From Flavonifractor sp. An92 (GTDB lineage: Bacteria; Bacillota; Clostridia; Oscillospirales; Oscillospiraceae): DNA of 64,000 nucleotides. The stretch lies in contig NZ_NFGZ01000007.1 in assembly GCF_002159175.1 (NCBI RefSeq), forward strand, positions 83,356-147,355, in the 5' to 3' direction. The translations under genes and the position numbers were made by a program. Below the pieces are notes generated by a model that made no database searches, was not told the DNA's origin, and saw nothing but the letters and a program-made list of their open reading frames with translations. Positions 34,202-43,312 of this stretch are shown piece by piece. Within the stretch, counting starts at the first letter, position 1, and the number at the start of each line of letters is the position of its first letter.

Positions 34202-34889
34202 TACACTTTTCCGCGGTCTGTTCGACACTGAATGGACCACCACCATCTCTCTGAGCAGCTTCCTCCTGTGTGTGGGAGCGTCCCTCCTCATCGGCCTGCT
34301 GCTGTGCGCCATGACCCTGTGGCGCACCCATTACAGCCAGAGTTTCGCCGTCGCGCTGGCCCTGCTGCCCGCTGTGGTGTGCGTGGTCATCATGATGGTC
34401 AACGGCAACGTGGGCACCGGCGTGGCGGTGGCCGGTGCGTTCAGCCTGGTCCGCTTCCGCTCTGCCCCCGGCTCCGCCCAGGAGATCGGCGCCCTCTTCG
34501 TGGCCATGGGCGCCGGGCTCATCACCGGTATGGGATACCTGGGCTTCGCCCTCCTGTTCGTCCTGATCCTGGGCGGGGCCACCATGCTCTGCAACGCCCT
34601 GGATCTGGGCGGGCGGGGCCGGATGGACCGCTTCAAGACCATGCACATCACCATTCCGGAGGACCTGGATTACACCGGGGTCTTTGACCCCGTCCTGCGG
34701 AAGTACGCCACCCAATTCACCCTCAAGCAAGTCAAAACCACCAATATGGGAAGCCTGTTCAAGCTGACCTATGACCTGACGCTGAAGAACCCCGCTCTGG
34801 AAAAGGCGTTTCTCGACGAGCTGCGCCGCCGCAACGGCAATCTGGAGATCTCCCTCTGCCATCAGGACACGTCGGCTGTGGGCCTGTAA
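34194..34889 (+). CDS. DUF4956 family membrane protein
   Basis: A 231-residue protein with about four transmembrane helices in the first 140 residues and a cytosolic ferredoxin-like tail. The conserved GNVGTGVAVAGAFSLVRFRSA segment region identifies DUF4956. It is nearly always coupled to a VTC-domain gene and probably forms a membrane complex with it. ATG 34194 overlaps the VTC stop by 8 bases and has GGAGG upstream; ATG 34173 is an alternative. Confidence 0.9.
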   Translation: MLDTLFRGLFDTEWTTTISLSSFLLCVGASLLIGLLLCAMTLWRTHYSQSFAVALALLPAVVCVVIMMVNGNVGTGVAVAGAFSLVRFRSAPGSAQEIGALFVAMGAGLITGMGYLGFALLFVLILGGATMLCNALDLGGRGRMDRFKTMHITIPEDLDYTGVFDPVLRKYATQFTLKQVKTTNMGSLFKLTYDLTLKNPALEKAFLDELRRRNGNLEISLCHQDTSAVGL

Positions 34890-34900
34890 AGGAGATCCAA

Positions 34901-36544
34901 ATGAATCTGAACTTATTACCTCTGGCGCTGTCCGCCCTGTGCCTGCTCAGCGCCTGTCAAGCCGCTCCGGCCTCCGAGAGCGCCCAGCCCTCGGCCTCCG
35001 ACGCCGCCGTCACGGCCAGTGCCGCGGCACAGACCGACACCACTCTGTTCAGCGAGCGGGATCTGGCTGGGACCTATGACGCCGATTCCGCCATCGCCAT
35101 CCAGCTCACCGGCGATTCCGCCAGCTGCGACTCCTCCGCTGTCGCCATCGACGGCGGCACCGTCACCATCACCGCCGAGGGGGTCTACCTCCTCTCCGGC
35201 ACGCTGACTGACGGCCAGATCCGGGTGGCCGCCGAGGACACCGCCAAGGTGCAGCTGGTGCTGGACGGCGCGGACATCACCAGTTCCACCTCCGCCGCCA
35301 TCTACGCATACTCGGCCGACAAGGTGTTCGTCACCCTGGCCGAGGGCTCGGAGAACACCCTCACCAACGGCGGGTCCTATGTGGCCATTGACGAGAACAA
35401 CATCGACGCGGTCCTCTTCGCCAAGACCGATCTGACCCTCAACGGCACCGGCAGCCTCACCATCAACGCCCAGGACGGCCACGGAGTGGTCTCCAAGGAT
35501 GACCTGGTGATCGCGGACGGCACCTATACCGTCACCGCTGCCAGCACCGGGTTCACCGGCAAGGACAGCCTCTCCATCGCCGGCGGCACCTTTACCGTCA
35601 CCTCGGGCAAGGACGCCCTGCACGCCGAAAACACCGACGACGCCACGCTGGGCTCCCTGTACATCGCCGACGGCGCCTTCACGCTGGATGCCCAGGGCGA
35701 CGGCATCAGCGCCAGCGGCACACTGCAGATCGACGGCGGCACCTTCTCCGTCGTCACCGGCGGCGGAAGCTCCACCGTCACACTGACCTCCAGCGAGAGC
35801 TTCGGCGCCGGCCGCCCGGGCGAGACCCAGACCCAGACCTCCTCCGCCTCCACTGAGGAGACCGACACCGCCAGCACCAAGGGCCTCAAGGCCGACGGCA
35901 GCCTCACCCTCAACGGCGGCACCTTTACCCTCGACACCGCCGATGACAGCCTCCACGCCGGCGGCGACATCCTCATCGCGAGCGGCGAGTTCAACCTGAG
36001 CAGCGGCGACGACGCCATCCACTCCGACGCCGCCGTCACCATCCAGGGCGGCACCTTCACCATATCCTACTGCTATGAGGGCATCGAGGGCCTGTCGATC
36101 ACCATTGATGACGGCACCTTCGACATCACCTCCTACGACGACGGCGTCAATGCCGCCGGCGGCGCGGACGGCTCCGGCTTCGGCCCCCGCCAGGACACCT
36201 TCTCTTCCACCTCCTCCAGCACCAGCAGCATCACCATCAACGGCGGTACCTTCACCATCGTCTCCACCGGCGACTGTCTGGACTCCAACGGCAACCTGAC
36301 CATCAACGGCGGCACGCTGGACCTCACCTGCAACGGCAGCGGCAACACCACGCTGGACACCGACGGGACTTTTACCAACAACGGCGGTGACCTGACCACC
36401 AACGACGGCTCCGAGTCCAACCCCGGCGGCATGGCCGGCGGACACGGAGGCGGGATGATGGGCGGCGGCGGACGCGGCGGACAGGCGGCCCCCAGCGGGA
36501 TGCCCAATGCCGGGACTGACAGCGCGGAGATTCCCTCCGCTTGA
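34901..36544 (+). CDS. Lipoprotein with Cthe_2159-type carbohydrate-binding beta-helix
   Basis: A 547-residue lipoprotein: the signal peptide ends in a lipobox (LLSAC, Cys19). The rest is a right-handed beta-helix of short repeats (GGTFT, DDSLHA, DDAIHS, CYEGIEG, DDGVNA), the pattern of Cthe_2159 polygalacturonate/cellulose-binding proteins. The repeats bring many Asp and Thr residues to one face, suggesting calcium. A Gly/Met-rich low-complexity tail ends the protein. It is the third gene of the VTC-DUF4956 operon, which fits an extracellular glycan-binding or surface-assembly role. Confidence 0.9.
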   Translation: MNLNLLPLALSALCLLSACQAAPASESAQPSASDAAVTASAAAQTDTTLFSERDLAGTYDADSAIAIQLTGDSASCDSSAVAIDGGTVTITAEGVYLLSGTLTDGQIRVAAEDTAKVQLVLDGADITSSTSAAIYAYSADKVFVTLAEGSENTLTNGGSYVAIDENNIDAVLFAKTDLTLNGTGSLTINAQDGHGVVSKDDLVIADGTYTVTAASTGFTGKDSLSIAGGTFTVTSGKDALHAENTDDATLGSLYIADGAFTLDAQGDGISASGTLQIDGGTFSVVTGGGSSTVTLTSSESFGAGRPGETQTQTSSASTEETDTASTKGLKADGSLTLNGGTFTLDTADDSLHAGGDILIASGEFNLSSGDDAIHSDAAVTIQGGTFTISYCYEGIEGLSITIDDGTFDITSYDDGVNAAGGADGSGFGPRQDTFSSTSSSTSSITINGGTFTIVSTGDCLDSNGNLTINGGTLDLTCNGSGNTTLDTDGTFTNNGGDLTTNDGSESNPGGMAGGHGGGMMGGGGRGGQAAPSGMPNAGTDSAEIPSA

Positions 36545-36567
36545 TTCAGAATCCCATCCGAACAGCG

Positions 36568-36599
36568 CAAGAGCCGCTGCCCCAGGGCAGCGGCTCTTG
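36568..36599. terminator. Bidirectional terminator between surface cluster and phnX
   Basis: A 14- to 15-bp stem (36568-36582 with 36586-36599) and short loop between convergent genes, with T-rich sequence on the plus side. Confidence 0.88.
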
Positions 36600-36608
36600 T
36601 ATTGTTTC

Positions 36609-37385
36609 TTAAATCCCCAATGCCCGGACCAGCTCCGGCAGCTGGGTGAGGTCCCGGAGCACGAACTGGGCACCCGCCTCGTGGAAACGCGCCTCCACCT
36701 TCCGGCAGGCGCGCTCCCGCTCCTCCGGGGACAGGGCTTCAAACTCCGCCTCGCTCAGGCCCAGCTCAGAGCTGCCCTCCACGATGCCCGCGGTCCAGAC
36801 GCCGGCGTTGAGGCCCTCTTTGATGTCGGAGATGGTGTCCCCCACCTTCAGCACGTTCCGGACCGAGGAGACCCCCAGGGTCTCCAGGTTGGCGAAGATC
36901 ATATAGGGATAGGGCCGGCCCTTGCCGCCCACCCCGTCGGGGCTGAACCAGCAGTCAGGCGCGTAGCCCTGCCGGGCCGCCTCCCGCGTCACGATCTCCA
37001 TCATGGCGTCGGTGTAGCCGGTGGTGGAACCGATCTTCACCCCCATCGCCCGCAGCCGGGCCGCCGTCTCCACCGCGAAGGGCTTGGGGGCGGCGAAGCG
37101 GTCCAGGATGGAGAAGAGCTTGGGCTCAAACTGGGCGTACACCGCGTCCACGTCCTCCTCAGTGGGGGCGTGGCCGTGGACCTGCTCCCACTCCGCCGCG
37201 ATGCGCTCCATGTGCAGCATGGTGCGGATGTGGTCCCGCTTGAGCATCCCCATGGGCTTGCGGGTCTCCTCCATGGTGACGGGCACGCCGTGGTGGGCAA
37301 AGGCCTCCATGAAGGCCTGCACCGGGGCAAAGCAGCCGTAGTCCACCGTGGTGCCGGCCCAGTCCAGAATCACTGCTTCGATCAT
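36609..37385 (-). CDS. phnX: Phosphonoacetaldehyde hydrolase
   Basis: A 258-residue HAD-family phosphonatase. It cleaves the C-P bond of phosphonoacetaldehyde to acetaldehyde and phosphate through a Schiff base. The nucleophile Asp8 is in VILDWAGTTVD, the Schiff-base Lys49 in MGMLKRDH, and the motif III/IV Asp residues in VGDTISDI. Length is typical. The ATG at 37385 overlaps the phnW stop. It completes the 2-aminoethylphosphonate pathway encoded upstream. Confidence 0.96.
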   Translation of the reverse strand: MIEAVILDWAGTTVDYGCFAPVQAFMEAFAHHGVPVTMEETRKPMGMLKRDHIRTMLHMERIAAEWEQVHGHAPTEEDVDAVYAQFEPKLFSILDRFAAPKPFAVETAARLRAMGVKIGSTTGYTDAMMEIVTREAARQGYAPDCWFSPDGVGGKGRPYPYMIFANLETLGVSSVRNVLKVGDTISDIKEGLNAGVWTAGIVEGSSELGLSEAEFEALSPEERERACRKVEARFHEAGAQFVLRDLTQLPELVRALGI

Positions 37386-38488
37386 GCGATCTGCTCCTTT
37401 CTCTCGTTCAGGAAGGCGGCGATGATACCGGTGAGGCGCTCGATGTCCTCGGGGTAGATCTCGCCGATGTTGCCGATGCGGAAGGTGTCCATCTCGGTGA
37501 GCTTGCCGGGGTAGATGGCATAGCCCCGCTCCTTGATGTAGCCGTAGAACTCCTCAAACCGGAAGGAGACCCCGGCGGGATAGAAGAAGGTGGTGATGAT
37601 GGGCCCCTGGTGGCTGCTGTCGATGTAGGTGGCAAAGCCAAGGGCGCGCATCTTTTCGATGAGCAGGCGGTTGTTCTCGGTGTAGCGGCGGCTCCGGGCG
37701 GGGATGCCGCCCTCCTCCGCCAGCTCGTCCAGGGCCTTGGAGAAGGCCAGCACCACATGGGTGGGGGAGGTAAAGCGCCACTTGCCGTCCTTCTCCATCC
37801 CCTTCCACTGCTCCAGCAGGTCCAGGGACAGGGAGCGGGCCTTGCCCTCGCTGGCCAGGAGCTTGTCCCGGCGGCAGAGGATGAAGGAGAAGCCGGGCAC
37901 GCCCTGGATGCACTTGTTGGCGCTGGAGACCAGGAAGTCGATGCCCCAGTCGGCCACCGGGATGTCCACGCCGCCGAAGGAGGACATGGCGTCCACGATA
38001 AAGGTCCGGCCCGCGTCCCGGACCACCTTGCCCACCGACTGGATGTCGTTGAGGATGCCGCTGGTGGTCTCGCTGTGGACCATGGCCACATGGGTGATGG
38101 AGGGGTCCTGCGCCAGTAGCCGGGCCACCTGGGCGGCGTCGGGCACCTTGTCGTAGTCCTGGGCGTAGTGGACGAAGGGGATGCGGGCGTGGCCGCAGAT
38201 GTCGGTCATGCGCACGCCGTAGGCGCCGTTGGAGCAGATGAGGACCTTGTCCTCCGCCCCCACCACGCTGGAGAGCACGCTCTCCACGCCGAAGGTGCCG
38301 CTGCCCTGCATGAGCACGGCGGTATAGTCGTCCTCCGAGACGTGAGCCAGCTCCAGCAGCTGACGGCGGATCTTCTGGGTGACGGCCTTGTAGTCGTCGT
38401 CCCAGGTGCAGCGGTCCACCAGCATCTCCCGCTTGACGGTGTCGGTGGTGGTGAGGGGGCCGGGGGTGAGCAGTTTATAGGTATTCAT
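37382..38488 (-). CDS. phnW: 2-aminoethylphosphonate--pyruvate transaminase
   Basis: A 368-residue class V aminotransferase that converts 2-aminoethylphosphonate and pyruvate to phosphonoacetaldehyde and alanine. The N-terminal LLTPGPLTTT, the SGTFGVES cofactor phosphate-binding region, the VDAMSSFGG block and the PLP lysine (SSANKCIQG, Lys192) are all present. It is coupled to phnX, which uses its product, and follows the substrate-binding protein gene by 20 bp. Confidence 0.97.
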   Translation of the reverse strand: MNTYKLLTPGPLTTTDTVKREMLVDRCTWDDDYKAVTQKIRRQLLELAHVSEDDYTAVLMQGSGTFGVESVLSSVVGAEDKVLICSNGAYGVRMTDICGHARIPFVHYAQDYDKVPDAAQVARLLAQDPSITHVAMVHSETTSGILNDIQSVGKVVRDAGRTFIVDAMSSFGGVDIPVADWGIDFLVSSANKCIQGVPGFSFILCRRDKLLASEGKARSLSLDLLEQWKGMEKDGKWRFTSPTHVVLAFSKALDELAEEGGIPARSRRYTENNRLLIEKMRALGFATYIDSSHQGPIITTFFYPAGVSFRFEEFYGYIKERGYAIYPGKLTEMDTFRIGNIGEIYPEDIERLTGIIAAFLNERKEQIA

Positions 38489-38508
38489 GGTATGAAAACT
38501 CCTTTCGA

Positions 38509-39504
38509 TCAGCCCTTGGCCGCTTCGGAGAGCTGCTGATGGGCCTGGAACAGTTCAAAGGTGAGGGGTTCCCCGAACACGGAGGGGTGGGCGGACTGGT
38601 TGGCGGGATCGGCGGTCTCACCCTCGTAGAGGGGGTTGGGGTAGGTCTGGAGCAGCTCCTCCCGGCCGTTCTCGATGATGCACTGGGCCATCTCCATGGC
38701 CAGGGGGTTGGTGTCCTCCCCCTTGTCCAGCACGGCCACCGACTCGGTGAGGGAGAAATTGCCCTCGGCGGGGTCCACATAGTCGATGGGCAGGCCCTCG
38801 GCCTTGTCAGCCACCGCCTGGTGGCGCAGACCGAAGCCGATGGCCACCTCACCGGCGCGGCAGAGCTTCAGGGGGCCGGAGCCGGAGGTCTCGATGTGGG
38901 CGCCGCAGTTCTCATAGATGCCGGAGAGGACCTCCTGGGCGCCGTCGTCGCCGTAGGCGTCCACCAGGGCCTGGATGAGGAGCCACGCGGTGGAGGAGGA
39001 CTGGATGTCGGTGACCGCCACCTGACCGGCGTAGACCGGGTCGGCCAGGTCCTTCAGGCTGGTGGGGGTGGGCAGGCCCTCGGAGGCCATGAGCTCGGTG
39101 TTGAGGATGATGGCGCCCTCCTGGGAGGTGATGGGGGCGGTGTAGTCGGGGACCTCGGTGAGGGTGTTCACGTCAAAGGTCAGGGGGAGGAACATGCTGT
39201 TCTGGTCCTGGGCGCTCTGGAGGTAGAAGGTGCTCATGGTCACCAGGTCGGCCTCCAGATTGGTCCCCTCGGCCAGCAGCTTGCCGCCCAGCTCGGAGGT
39301 GCCGTAGGTCTGGAAGATGTACTTGCCCTTGTAGCCGTTGTTGTCCAGGGCGTTCTGCATGGCGGTGATGGCCTCTTCGTCGGCGTTGGAGTAGATGACC
39401 ACCTGCTCCTCACCGCCGGAGCTGCCGGCGCCGCCGCAGGCGGACAGGGTGGACAGACACAGGGCGGCGGACAGCCCCAGGGCCAGGAATTTCCGGTACT
39501 TCAT
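38509..39504 (-). CDS. 2-aminoethylphosphonate ABC transporter substrate-binding lipoprotein
   Basis: A 331-residue solute-binding lipoprotein of the iron(III)/AEP (PhnS-like) class. The signal peptide ends at a lipobox (LSACGG). The mature part opens with VVIYSNADEEAITAM, typical of family-1 periplasmic binding proteins for AEP and ferric iron. The operon context with phnW and phnX makes 2-aminoethylphosphonate the likely ligand. Its start overlaps the permease stop. Confidence 0.9.
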   Translation of the reverse strand: MKYRKFLALGLSAALCLSTLSACGGAGSSGGEEQVVIYSNADEEAITAMQNALDNNGYKGKYIFQTYGTSELGGKLLAEGTNLEADLVTMSTFYLQSAQDQNSMFLPLTFDVNTLTEVPDYTAPITSQEGAIILNTELMASEGLPTPTSLKDLADPVYAGQVAVTDIQSSSTAWLLIQALVDAYGDDGAQEVLSGIYENCGAHIETSGSGPLKLCRAGEVAIGFGLRHQAVADKAEGLPIDYVDPAEGNFSLTESVAVLDKGEDTNPLAMEMAQCIIENGREELLQTYPNPLYEGETADPANQSAHPSVFGEPLTFELFQAHQQLSEAAKG

Positions 39505-41156
39505 GATTTGCTTCCTTCTTTCTTCTCATTGTGTCGGGTGGATTGGGAATGGCGCCCGGCCAGCCGGGCAAAGAGGGCTTTGGCGGCCAGGTTGGTGGCC
39601 AGAATCAGCAGGGAGAGCACGAACACCTCGTTGAAGCGGTTGACGTACTGCAGCTGCTTGATCATGGTGGTGAGCACCATGGTCCGGGCCCCGGCGATGA
39701 AGATGAGGGCGCTGATGGTGACCATGGAGTTGATGAAGTAGTAGCTGAACACCTCGATGAGGCTGGAGCGGGCGTTGGGGGTGACCACCCGCAGGATGGT
39801 CTTGAGCCAGCTGTCCCCCATGAGCATGGCAGTGGTCTCCCACCCGGCGTTCATCTTGGACAGGGCGTTTTTCATCATCAGGTAGGGAGTGGAAAAGTAG
39901 TGCACGATGTTGCACAGAATCATCAGCAGCAGGGTGTTCTGGAGGCTGGTCCCCGAGAAGAGGAACAGGTAGGCCACGCCCAGCACCATGCCGGGGATGG
40001 CATTGGTCACCAGGGCGATGCTCTCGATGGTGCGCTTGTACCCCCGCCCCAGGGTGCTGCGGGCGGTGATGAGGGCCGCGCCATAGGCCACCAGGGTGCC
40101 CAGGGCGGCGGTGAGCAGGGCCATGAGCAGGGAGTGGCCGTAGGCCGCCAGAAGGCTGCTGTCCGAAAACACGGTCTGGACGTGCTCCAGGGAGAAGCCG
40201 GTCTGGTAGGGCCACTCCTCCACCAGGGGCACCACGAAGATGACCGCGAAGATGGAGAGGATGCCCAGGGAGATGGCGCCGCTGGACAGGCCCCAGCCCG
40301 CGTCCCGCAGGGGGTTTTTCCGTAAATCGGCGTCGGAGATCCGGTTGTAGCGGATGTTGAACCGCTCCAGGATCTGGAGGATGCAGATGCTGCCGATGGA
40401 GGGGACCAGCATGAGCATGGCGATGACCGCCCCCCGGTTGAAGTCGGGGATGCCGCCCAGCATCTGGTTATAGAGCAGGGTGGCGATGACCTCATACCCC
40501 CCGCCCACCGAGGCGGGGATGCCGAAGTCGGTGAAGCAGAGGAAGAAGGCCTGGATGAAGGCCCCGGCCAGGGTCCCCAGCAGGGGGCGCAGCACCGCGA
40601 TCCAGAAGGTGGACAGGGGCTTGTCCCCCATGACCTTGGAGACGGTGAGGGTCTTTTTGTCCACAAAGCCCATGGTGTTGTGGATGAGCAGGAAGGCCAC
40701 CGGGACGGTGTAGATCACATAGCCCACCAGCAGCCCGCCGAAGCCGTAGAGGTCGAAGAGCTGCCGCCCCAGCAGGCGGGTGATAAGTCCCTGCTTGCCG
40801 AAGGAGTAGATGATGGCGAAGCCGTAGGTGATGGTGGGCAGGAACATGGGCAGGGTGGCCACGGCGCGGATCAGGCTCTTGACCCACCGGGGCAGGCCGG
40901 TGTAGTGCACCGCGTAGGCCAGCAGGAAGGCCAGCACCGCCGCAGTGGCCGCCGAGGCCGCCGCCACGGCGAAGCTGTTGCCCAGCGCCGTGAGGAAGCC
41001 CTCCTGGGCCAGGACCGAGGCGTAAAACTCCCCGGTGAATCCCCCGTCCCACAGGGACTTGCCCAGCAGGATGAGGATGGGTGCCGCCAGAAAGGCGGCA
41101 AAGAGGGCCACGATGAGCGCAAAGATCAGCTTCAGTTCACGATTTGTCCGTGTCAT
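39501..41156 (-). CDS. 2-aminoethylphosphonate ABC transporter permease (two fused domains)
   Basis: A 551-residue permease with two BPD-transport domains in tandem, about twelve transmembrane helices. EAA-type loops recognising the ATPase occur in each half. In Gram-negative AEP systems two proteins (PhnU and PhnV) can do this; here one fused chain does. It sits between the ATPase gene and the binding-protein gene in one operon. Confidence 0.92.
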   Translation of the reverse strand: MTRTNRELKLIFALIVALFAAFLAAPILILLGKSLWDGGFTGEFYASVLAQEGFLTALGNSFAVAAASAATAAVLAFLLAYAVHYTGLPRWVKSLIRAVATLPMFLPTITYGFAIIYSFGKQGLITRLLGRQLFDLYGFGGLLVGYVIYTVPVAFLLIHNTMGFVDKKTLTVSKVMGDKPLSTFWIAVLRPLLGTLAGAFIQAFFLCFTDFGIPASVGGGYEVIATLLYNQMLGGIPDFNRGAVIAMLMLVPSIGSICILQILERFNIRYNRISDADLRKNPLRDAGWGLSSGAISLGILSIFAVIFVVPLVEEWPYQTGFSLEHVQTVFSDSSLLAAYGHSLLMALLTAALGTLVAYGAALITARSTLGRGYKRTIESIALVTNAIPGMVLGVAYLFLFSGTSLQNTLLLMILCNIVHYFSTPYLMMKNALSKMNAGWETTAMLMGDSWLKTILRVVTPNARSSLIEVFSYYFINSMVTISALIFIAGARTMVLTTMIKQLQYVNRFNEVFVLSLLILATNLAAKALFARLAGRHSQSTRHNEKKEGSKS

Positions 41157-41165
41157 AGGTCCCTC

Positions 41166-41936
41166 TTATCCCGCCTGGACCGCCAGGGTAGGGCCCTCGC
41201 CGAAGAGAGCGTAGATGTTGTTCCGCTTGATCTCCAGCTGGTTGAGGATGAACTTGCGCACGAAGTCGTTCTTGGGCTGGTGGACGATCTCCTCGGGCTT
41301 GGCGTACTGGGAGATGGTGCCGCCCTCGATGATGAGCACCCGGTCGGAGAGGGTGAGGGCCTCCTCCGGGTCGTGGGTGACGATGATGGTGGTCAGGCGG
41401 TACTCCCGGGCGATGGTCTTGATGCGGTCCTTGATGGACTCCTTGATGACCCCGTCCAGGGCGGACAGAGGCTCGTCCAGCAGCAGGATGCGGGGCTTCA
41501 TCACCATGGTTCGGGCCAGGGCCACCCGCTGCTTCTGGCCGCCGGAGAGCTGGTCGATGCGCTTGCCCAGGTGCTCCCGCAGGCCCAGCAGGTCGATGAG
41601 CTCCTCCACCTCCTCCTTGGTGGAGATGTCCGGCTTGTTGCGCAGGCCGTAGGTGATGTTCTGGCGGACATTCAGGTTGGGGAACAGGGCGTAGTCCTGA
41701 AAGACGATGTTGAAGCCCCGCTTCTCCATGGGGGTGCGGGTCAGGTCCTGGCCGTCGCAGCGGATGGCGCCGCCGTCGGCGTCCACGATGCCCAGGATCA
41801 GATTCAGAAGGGTGGTCTTGCCGCAGCCGGAGGGGCCCAGGATGGAGACGATCTCCCCATCCGCCACCTGAAGGGAGATGTCCTTCAGGACCGGCACGCC
41901 GTCATAGGATTTCTGGATGTGTTCCAGTTCCAACAT
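41166..41936 (-). CDS. 2-aminoethylphosphonate ABC transporter ATP-binding protein
   Basis: A 256-residue ABC ATPase that powers AEP import. Motifs: Walker A GPSGCGKTT (about 36-44), Q-loop FQDYALFP, signature LSGGQKQR, Walker B ILLLDEPLSALD and the switch His in VTHDPEE. I place the start at ATG 41936, with AGGAG nine bases upstream; ATG 41966 is possible but lacks a site. It is the first gene of the AEP operon. Confidence 0.94.
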   Translation of the reverse strand: MLELEHIQKSYDGVPVLKDISLQVADGEIVSILGPSGCGKTTLLNLILGIVDADGGAIRCDGQDLTRTPMEKRGFNIVFQDYALFPNLNVRQNITYGLRNKPDISTKEEVEELIDLLGLREHLGKRIDQLSGGQKQRVALARTMVMKPRILLLDEPLSALDGVIKESIKDRIKTIAREYRLTTIIVTHDPEEALTLSDRVLIIEGGTISQYAKPEEIVHQPKNDFVRKFILNQLEIKRNNIYALFGEGPTLAVQAG

Positions 41937-42004
41937 AAAGAAACGCTCCTCTCTCGGGGTGAACATTCGGAATCATGGCCGCCGTGCTTCCCGGCGACGG
42001 CGTT

Positions 42005-42034
42005 ATGCTACCACAGGGATTTCCCCGGAAACAA
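42005..42034 (-). promoter_or_regulatory. Possible promoter of the AEP operon
   Basis: Minus-strand TTGTTT (42029-42034) and TAGCAT (42005-42010) with an 18-bp spacer. Neither box is perfect, but it is the best candidate in this gap. Confidence 0.4.
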
Positions 42035-42085
42035 GCGTAAAAAGTTCAAGTTTCGGTAAGGCCTGAGTAAAAATCCCTCAAAAAA

Positions 42086-42124
42086 GCCCCGGGGCCTTGT
42101 AAGTTACTTACAAAGCCCCGGGGC
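42086..42124 (-). terminator. rpiR terminator with an embedded RpiR-type palindrome
   Basis: The stem pairs GCCCCGGGGC (42086-42095) with the same palindromic sequence at 42115-42124 and is followed on the minus strand by six Ts. The top of the hairpin is the perfect palindrome TTGTAAGT-T-ACTTACAA (42097-42113), matching the operator candidate upstream of rpiR. It may both end rpiR and bind its product near the AEP promoter. Confidence 0.8.
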
Positions 42125-42131
42125 CGGTCCG

Positions 42132-43013
42132 CTATTCGGTTTCATATCCGCGGTCGGCGATGACCGCACCACTCTTGTCCAGATTGTGGGAGAATCGCTC
42201 GTAGTCGCTCTGGATGATCCCCATGTACAGCAGGTCCACCACCGCCAGGTCCGGAATGCGGGAGAAGATGGCCGTGCCGTAGATGGACAGGGCCTGTCCC
42301 CCGGTGCTGAGACACACGTCGGCGTATTTGGCCAGCAGGGGCTCCCGGGGACTGGTGATGGCGATGGTACCCGCCCCCGCCTTCCGGGCCTGCTTCAGGG
42401 CCTTCACCGTATCGATGGAGCAGCCGGAGTGGGATACCGCCACCGCCACGTCCGCCACGCCCAGGTGGGCCGCGGAGATCTGCTGCAAATAGGCGTCGGT
42501 GTGCATCCGGCAGTTGAGGCCCAGATAGGTCAGCTTGGTCAGCAGATCGCTGGCGGGAGTCATGGAATTTTCCACCCCGTAGATGTCGATGGTCCGGGCG
42601 GTGGCCAGCATCCGCACCGCCCGGCTCAGAGCCTGGGTGGACAGGGATTTCAGGGCGTCCTCCAGCAGTCCCCCGGCGATGCGGGTCTCCTTGAGGGGGA
42701 GGTCCTCCAGCCGGTCCCAGGGTTTCAGGTCGAAGTCCCCCAGGTGGTCAAAGTAGGGGTTCTGGGGGGACGGGCCGCTCCGGTCCCGCAGAAGGCAGTA
42801 TTTGAAGCTCCGGTAGCCGTCAAAGCCCAGCGCCTGCACGAAGCGCACCACGGTGGGCTGGCTCACCTGTACCCGATCCGCCAGCTCCGAAATGGTACAC
42901 TGGGTACAGCCCTCCGGGTCGCTGAGAATGCAGTCCGCCACCCGCTGCTCCGAGGGACGCAGGGAGGCGTAGGCGCTTTTCACTCGGTCCAGGACCTGTA
43001 TATCATGCCGCAT
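42132..43013 (-). CDS. RpiR/MurR family transcriptional regulator
   Basis: A 293-residue RpiR-type regulator. The N-terminal helix-turn-helix (RPSEQRVADCIL, TISELADRVQVSQPTVVRFVQALGF split over residues 17-65) is followed by a C-terminal SIS domain (IDIYGVENSM, VAVSHSGCSIDT) that usually binds a phosphorylated sugar. Here it lies directly upstream of the AEP operon on the same strand and is likely its regulator. The effector might be a phosphonate or a pathway intermediate. TGTAAG-N3-CTTACA sites flank the gene. Confidence 0.9.
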   Translation of the reverse strand: MRHDIQVLDRVKSAYASLRPSEQRVADCILSDPEGCTQCTISELADRVQVSQPTVVRFVQALGFDGYRSFKYCLLRDRSGPSPQNPYFDHLGDFDLKPWDRLEDLPLKETRIAGGLLEDALKSLSTQALSRAVRMLATARTIDIYGVENSMTPASDLLTKLTYLGLNCRMHTDAYLQQISAAHLGVADVAVAVSHSGCSIDTVKALKQARKAGAGTIAITSPREPLLAKYADVCLSTGGQALSIYGTAIFSRIPDLAVVDLLYMGIIQSDYERFSHNLDKSGAVIADRGYETE

Positions 43014-43030
43014 GGGGCGATCTCCTCACC

Positions 43031-43047
43031 TTGTAAGAAACTTACAC
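43031..43047 (-). promoter_or_regulatory. RpiR-type operator upstream of rpiR
   Basis: TTGTAAG-AAA-CTTACAC, an almost perfect palindrome with the same half sites as at 42097-42113, 18 bp before the rpiR start. Further TTACAG/CTGTAAG half sites lie near 43076 and 43099. Autoregulation is likely. Confidence 0.65.
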
Positions 43048-43248
43048 GGCCCTCCCGCCCGGAGCCCTGCCGTTCTTACAGAACCGGCACGCAGGTCCTG
43101 TAAGAAATCCGGCGCGCCGGACCGCTCGGATCTGTCCGCCGCTCCGGCCGGGAGCCATGTAATCATTCAGTTTAGCAAAGCAGCGTAAAAACACCAAGGT
43201 CCCTTTGGTAAACACTTTGTAAAACAGACTTCGCCTTGCCGGTTCGGA

Positions 43249-43277
43249 TTGAAATACAGGCTCTTCTATGATACACT
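43249..43277 (+). promoter_or_regulatory. Promoter of the MFS gene
   Basis: TTGAAA (43249-43254) and TACACT (43272-43277), 17 bp apart, giving a leader of about 140 nt. The gap 43014-43423 otherwise holds the operators of rpiR, a TCCGGCGCGCCGGA palindrome near 43108 and the leader described next. Confidence 0.6.
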
Positions 43278-43312
43278 CATACAAAATATCCGGGAAAAGG
43301 AGCAGCGAGCCT

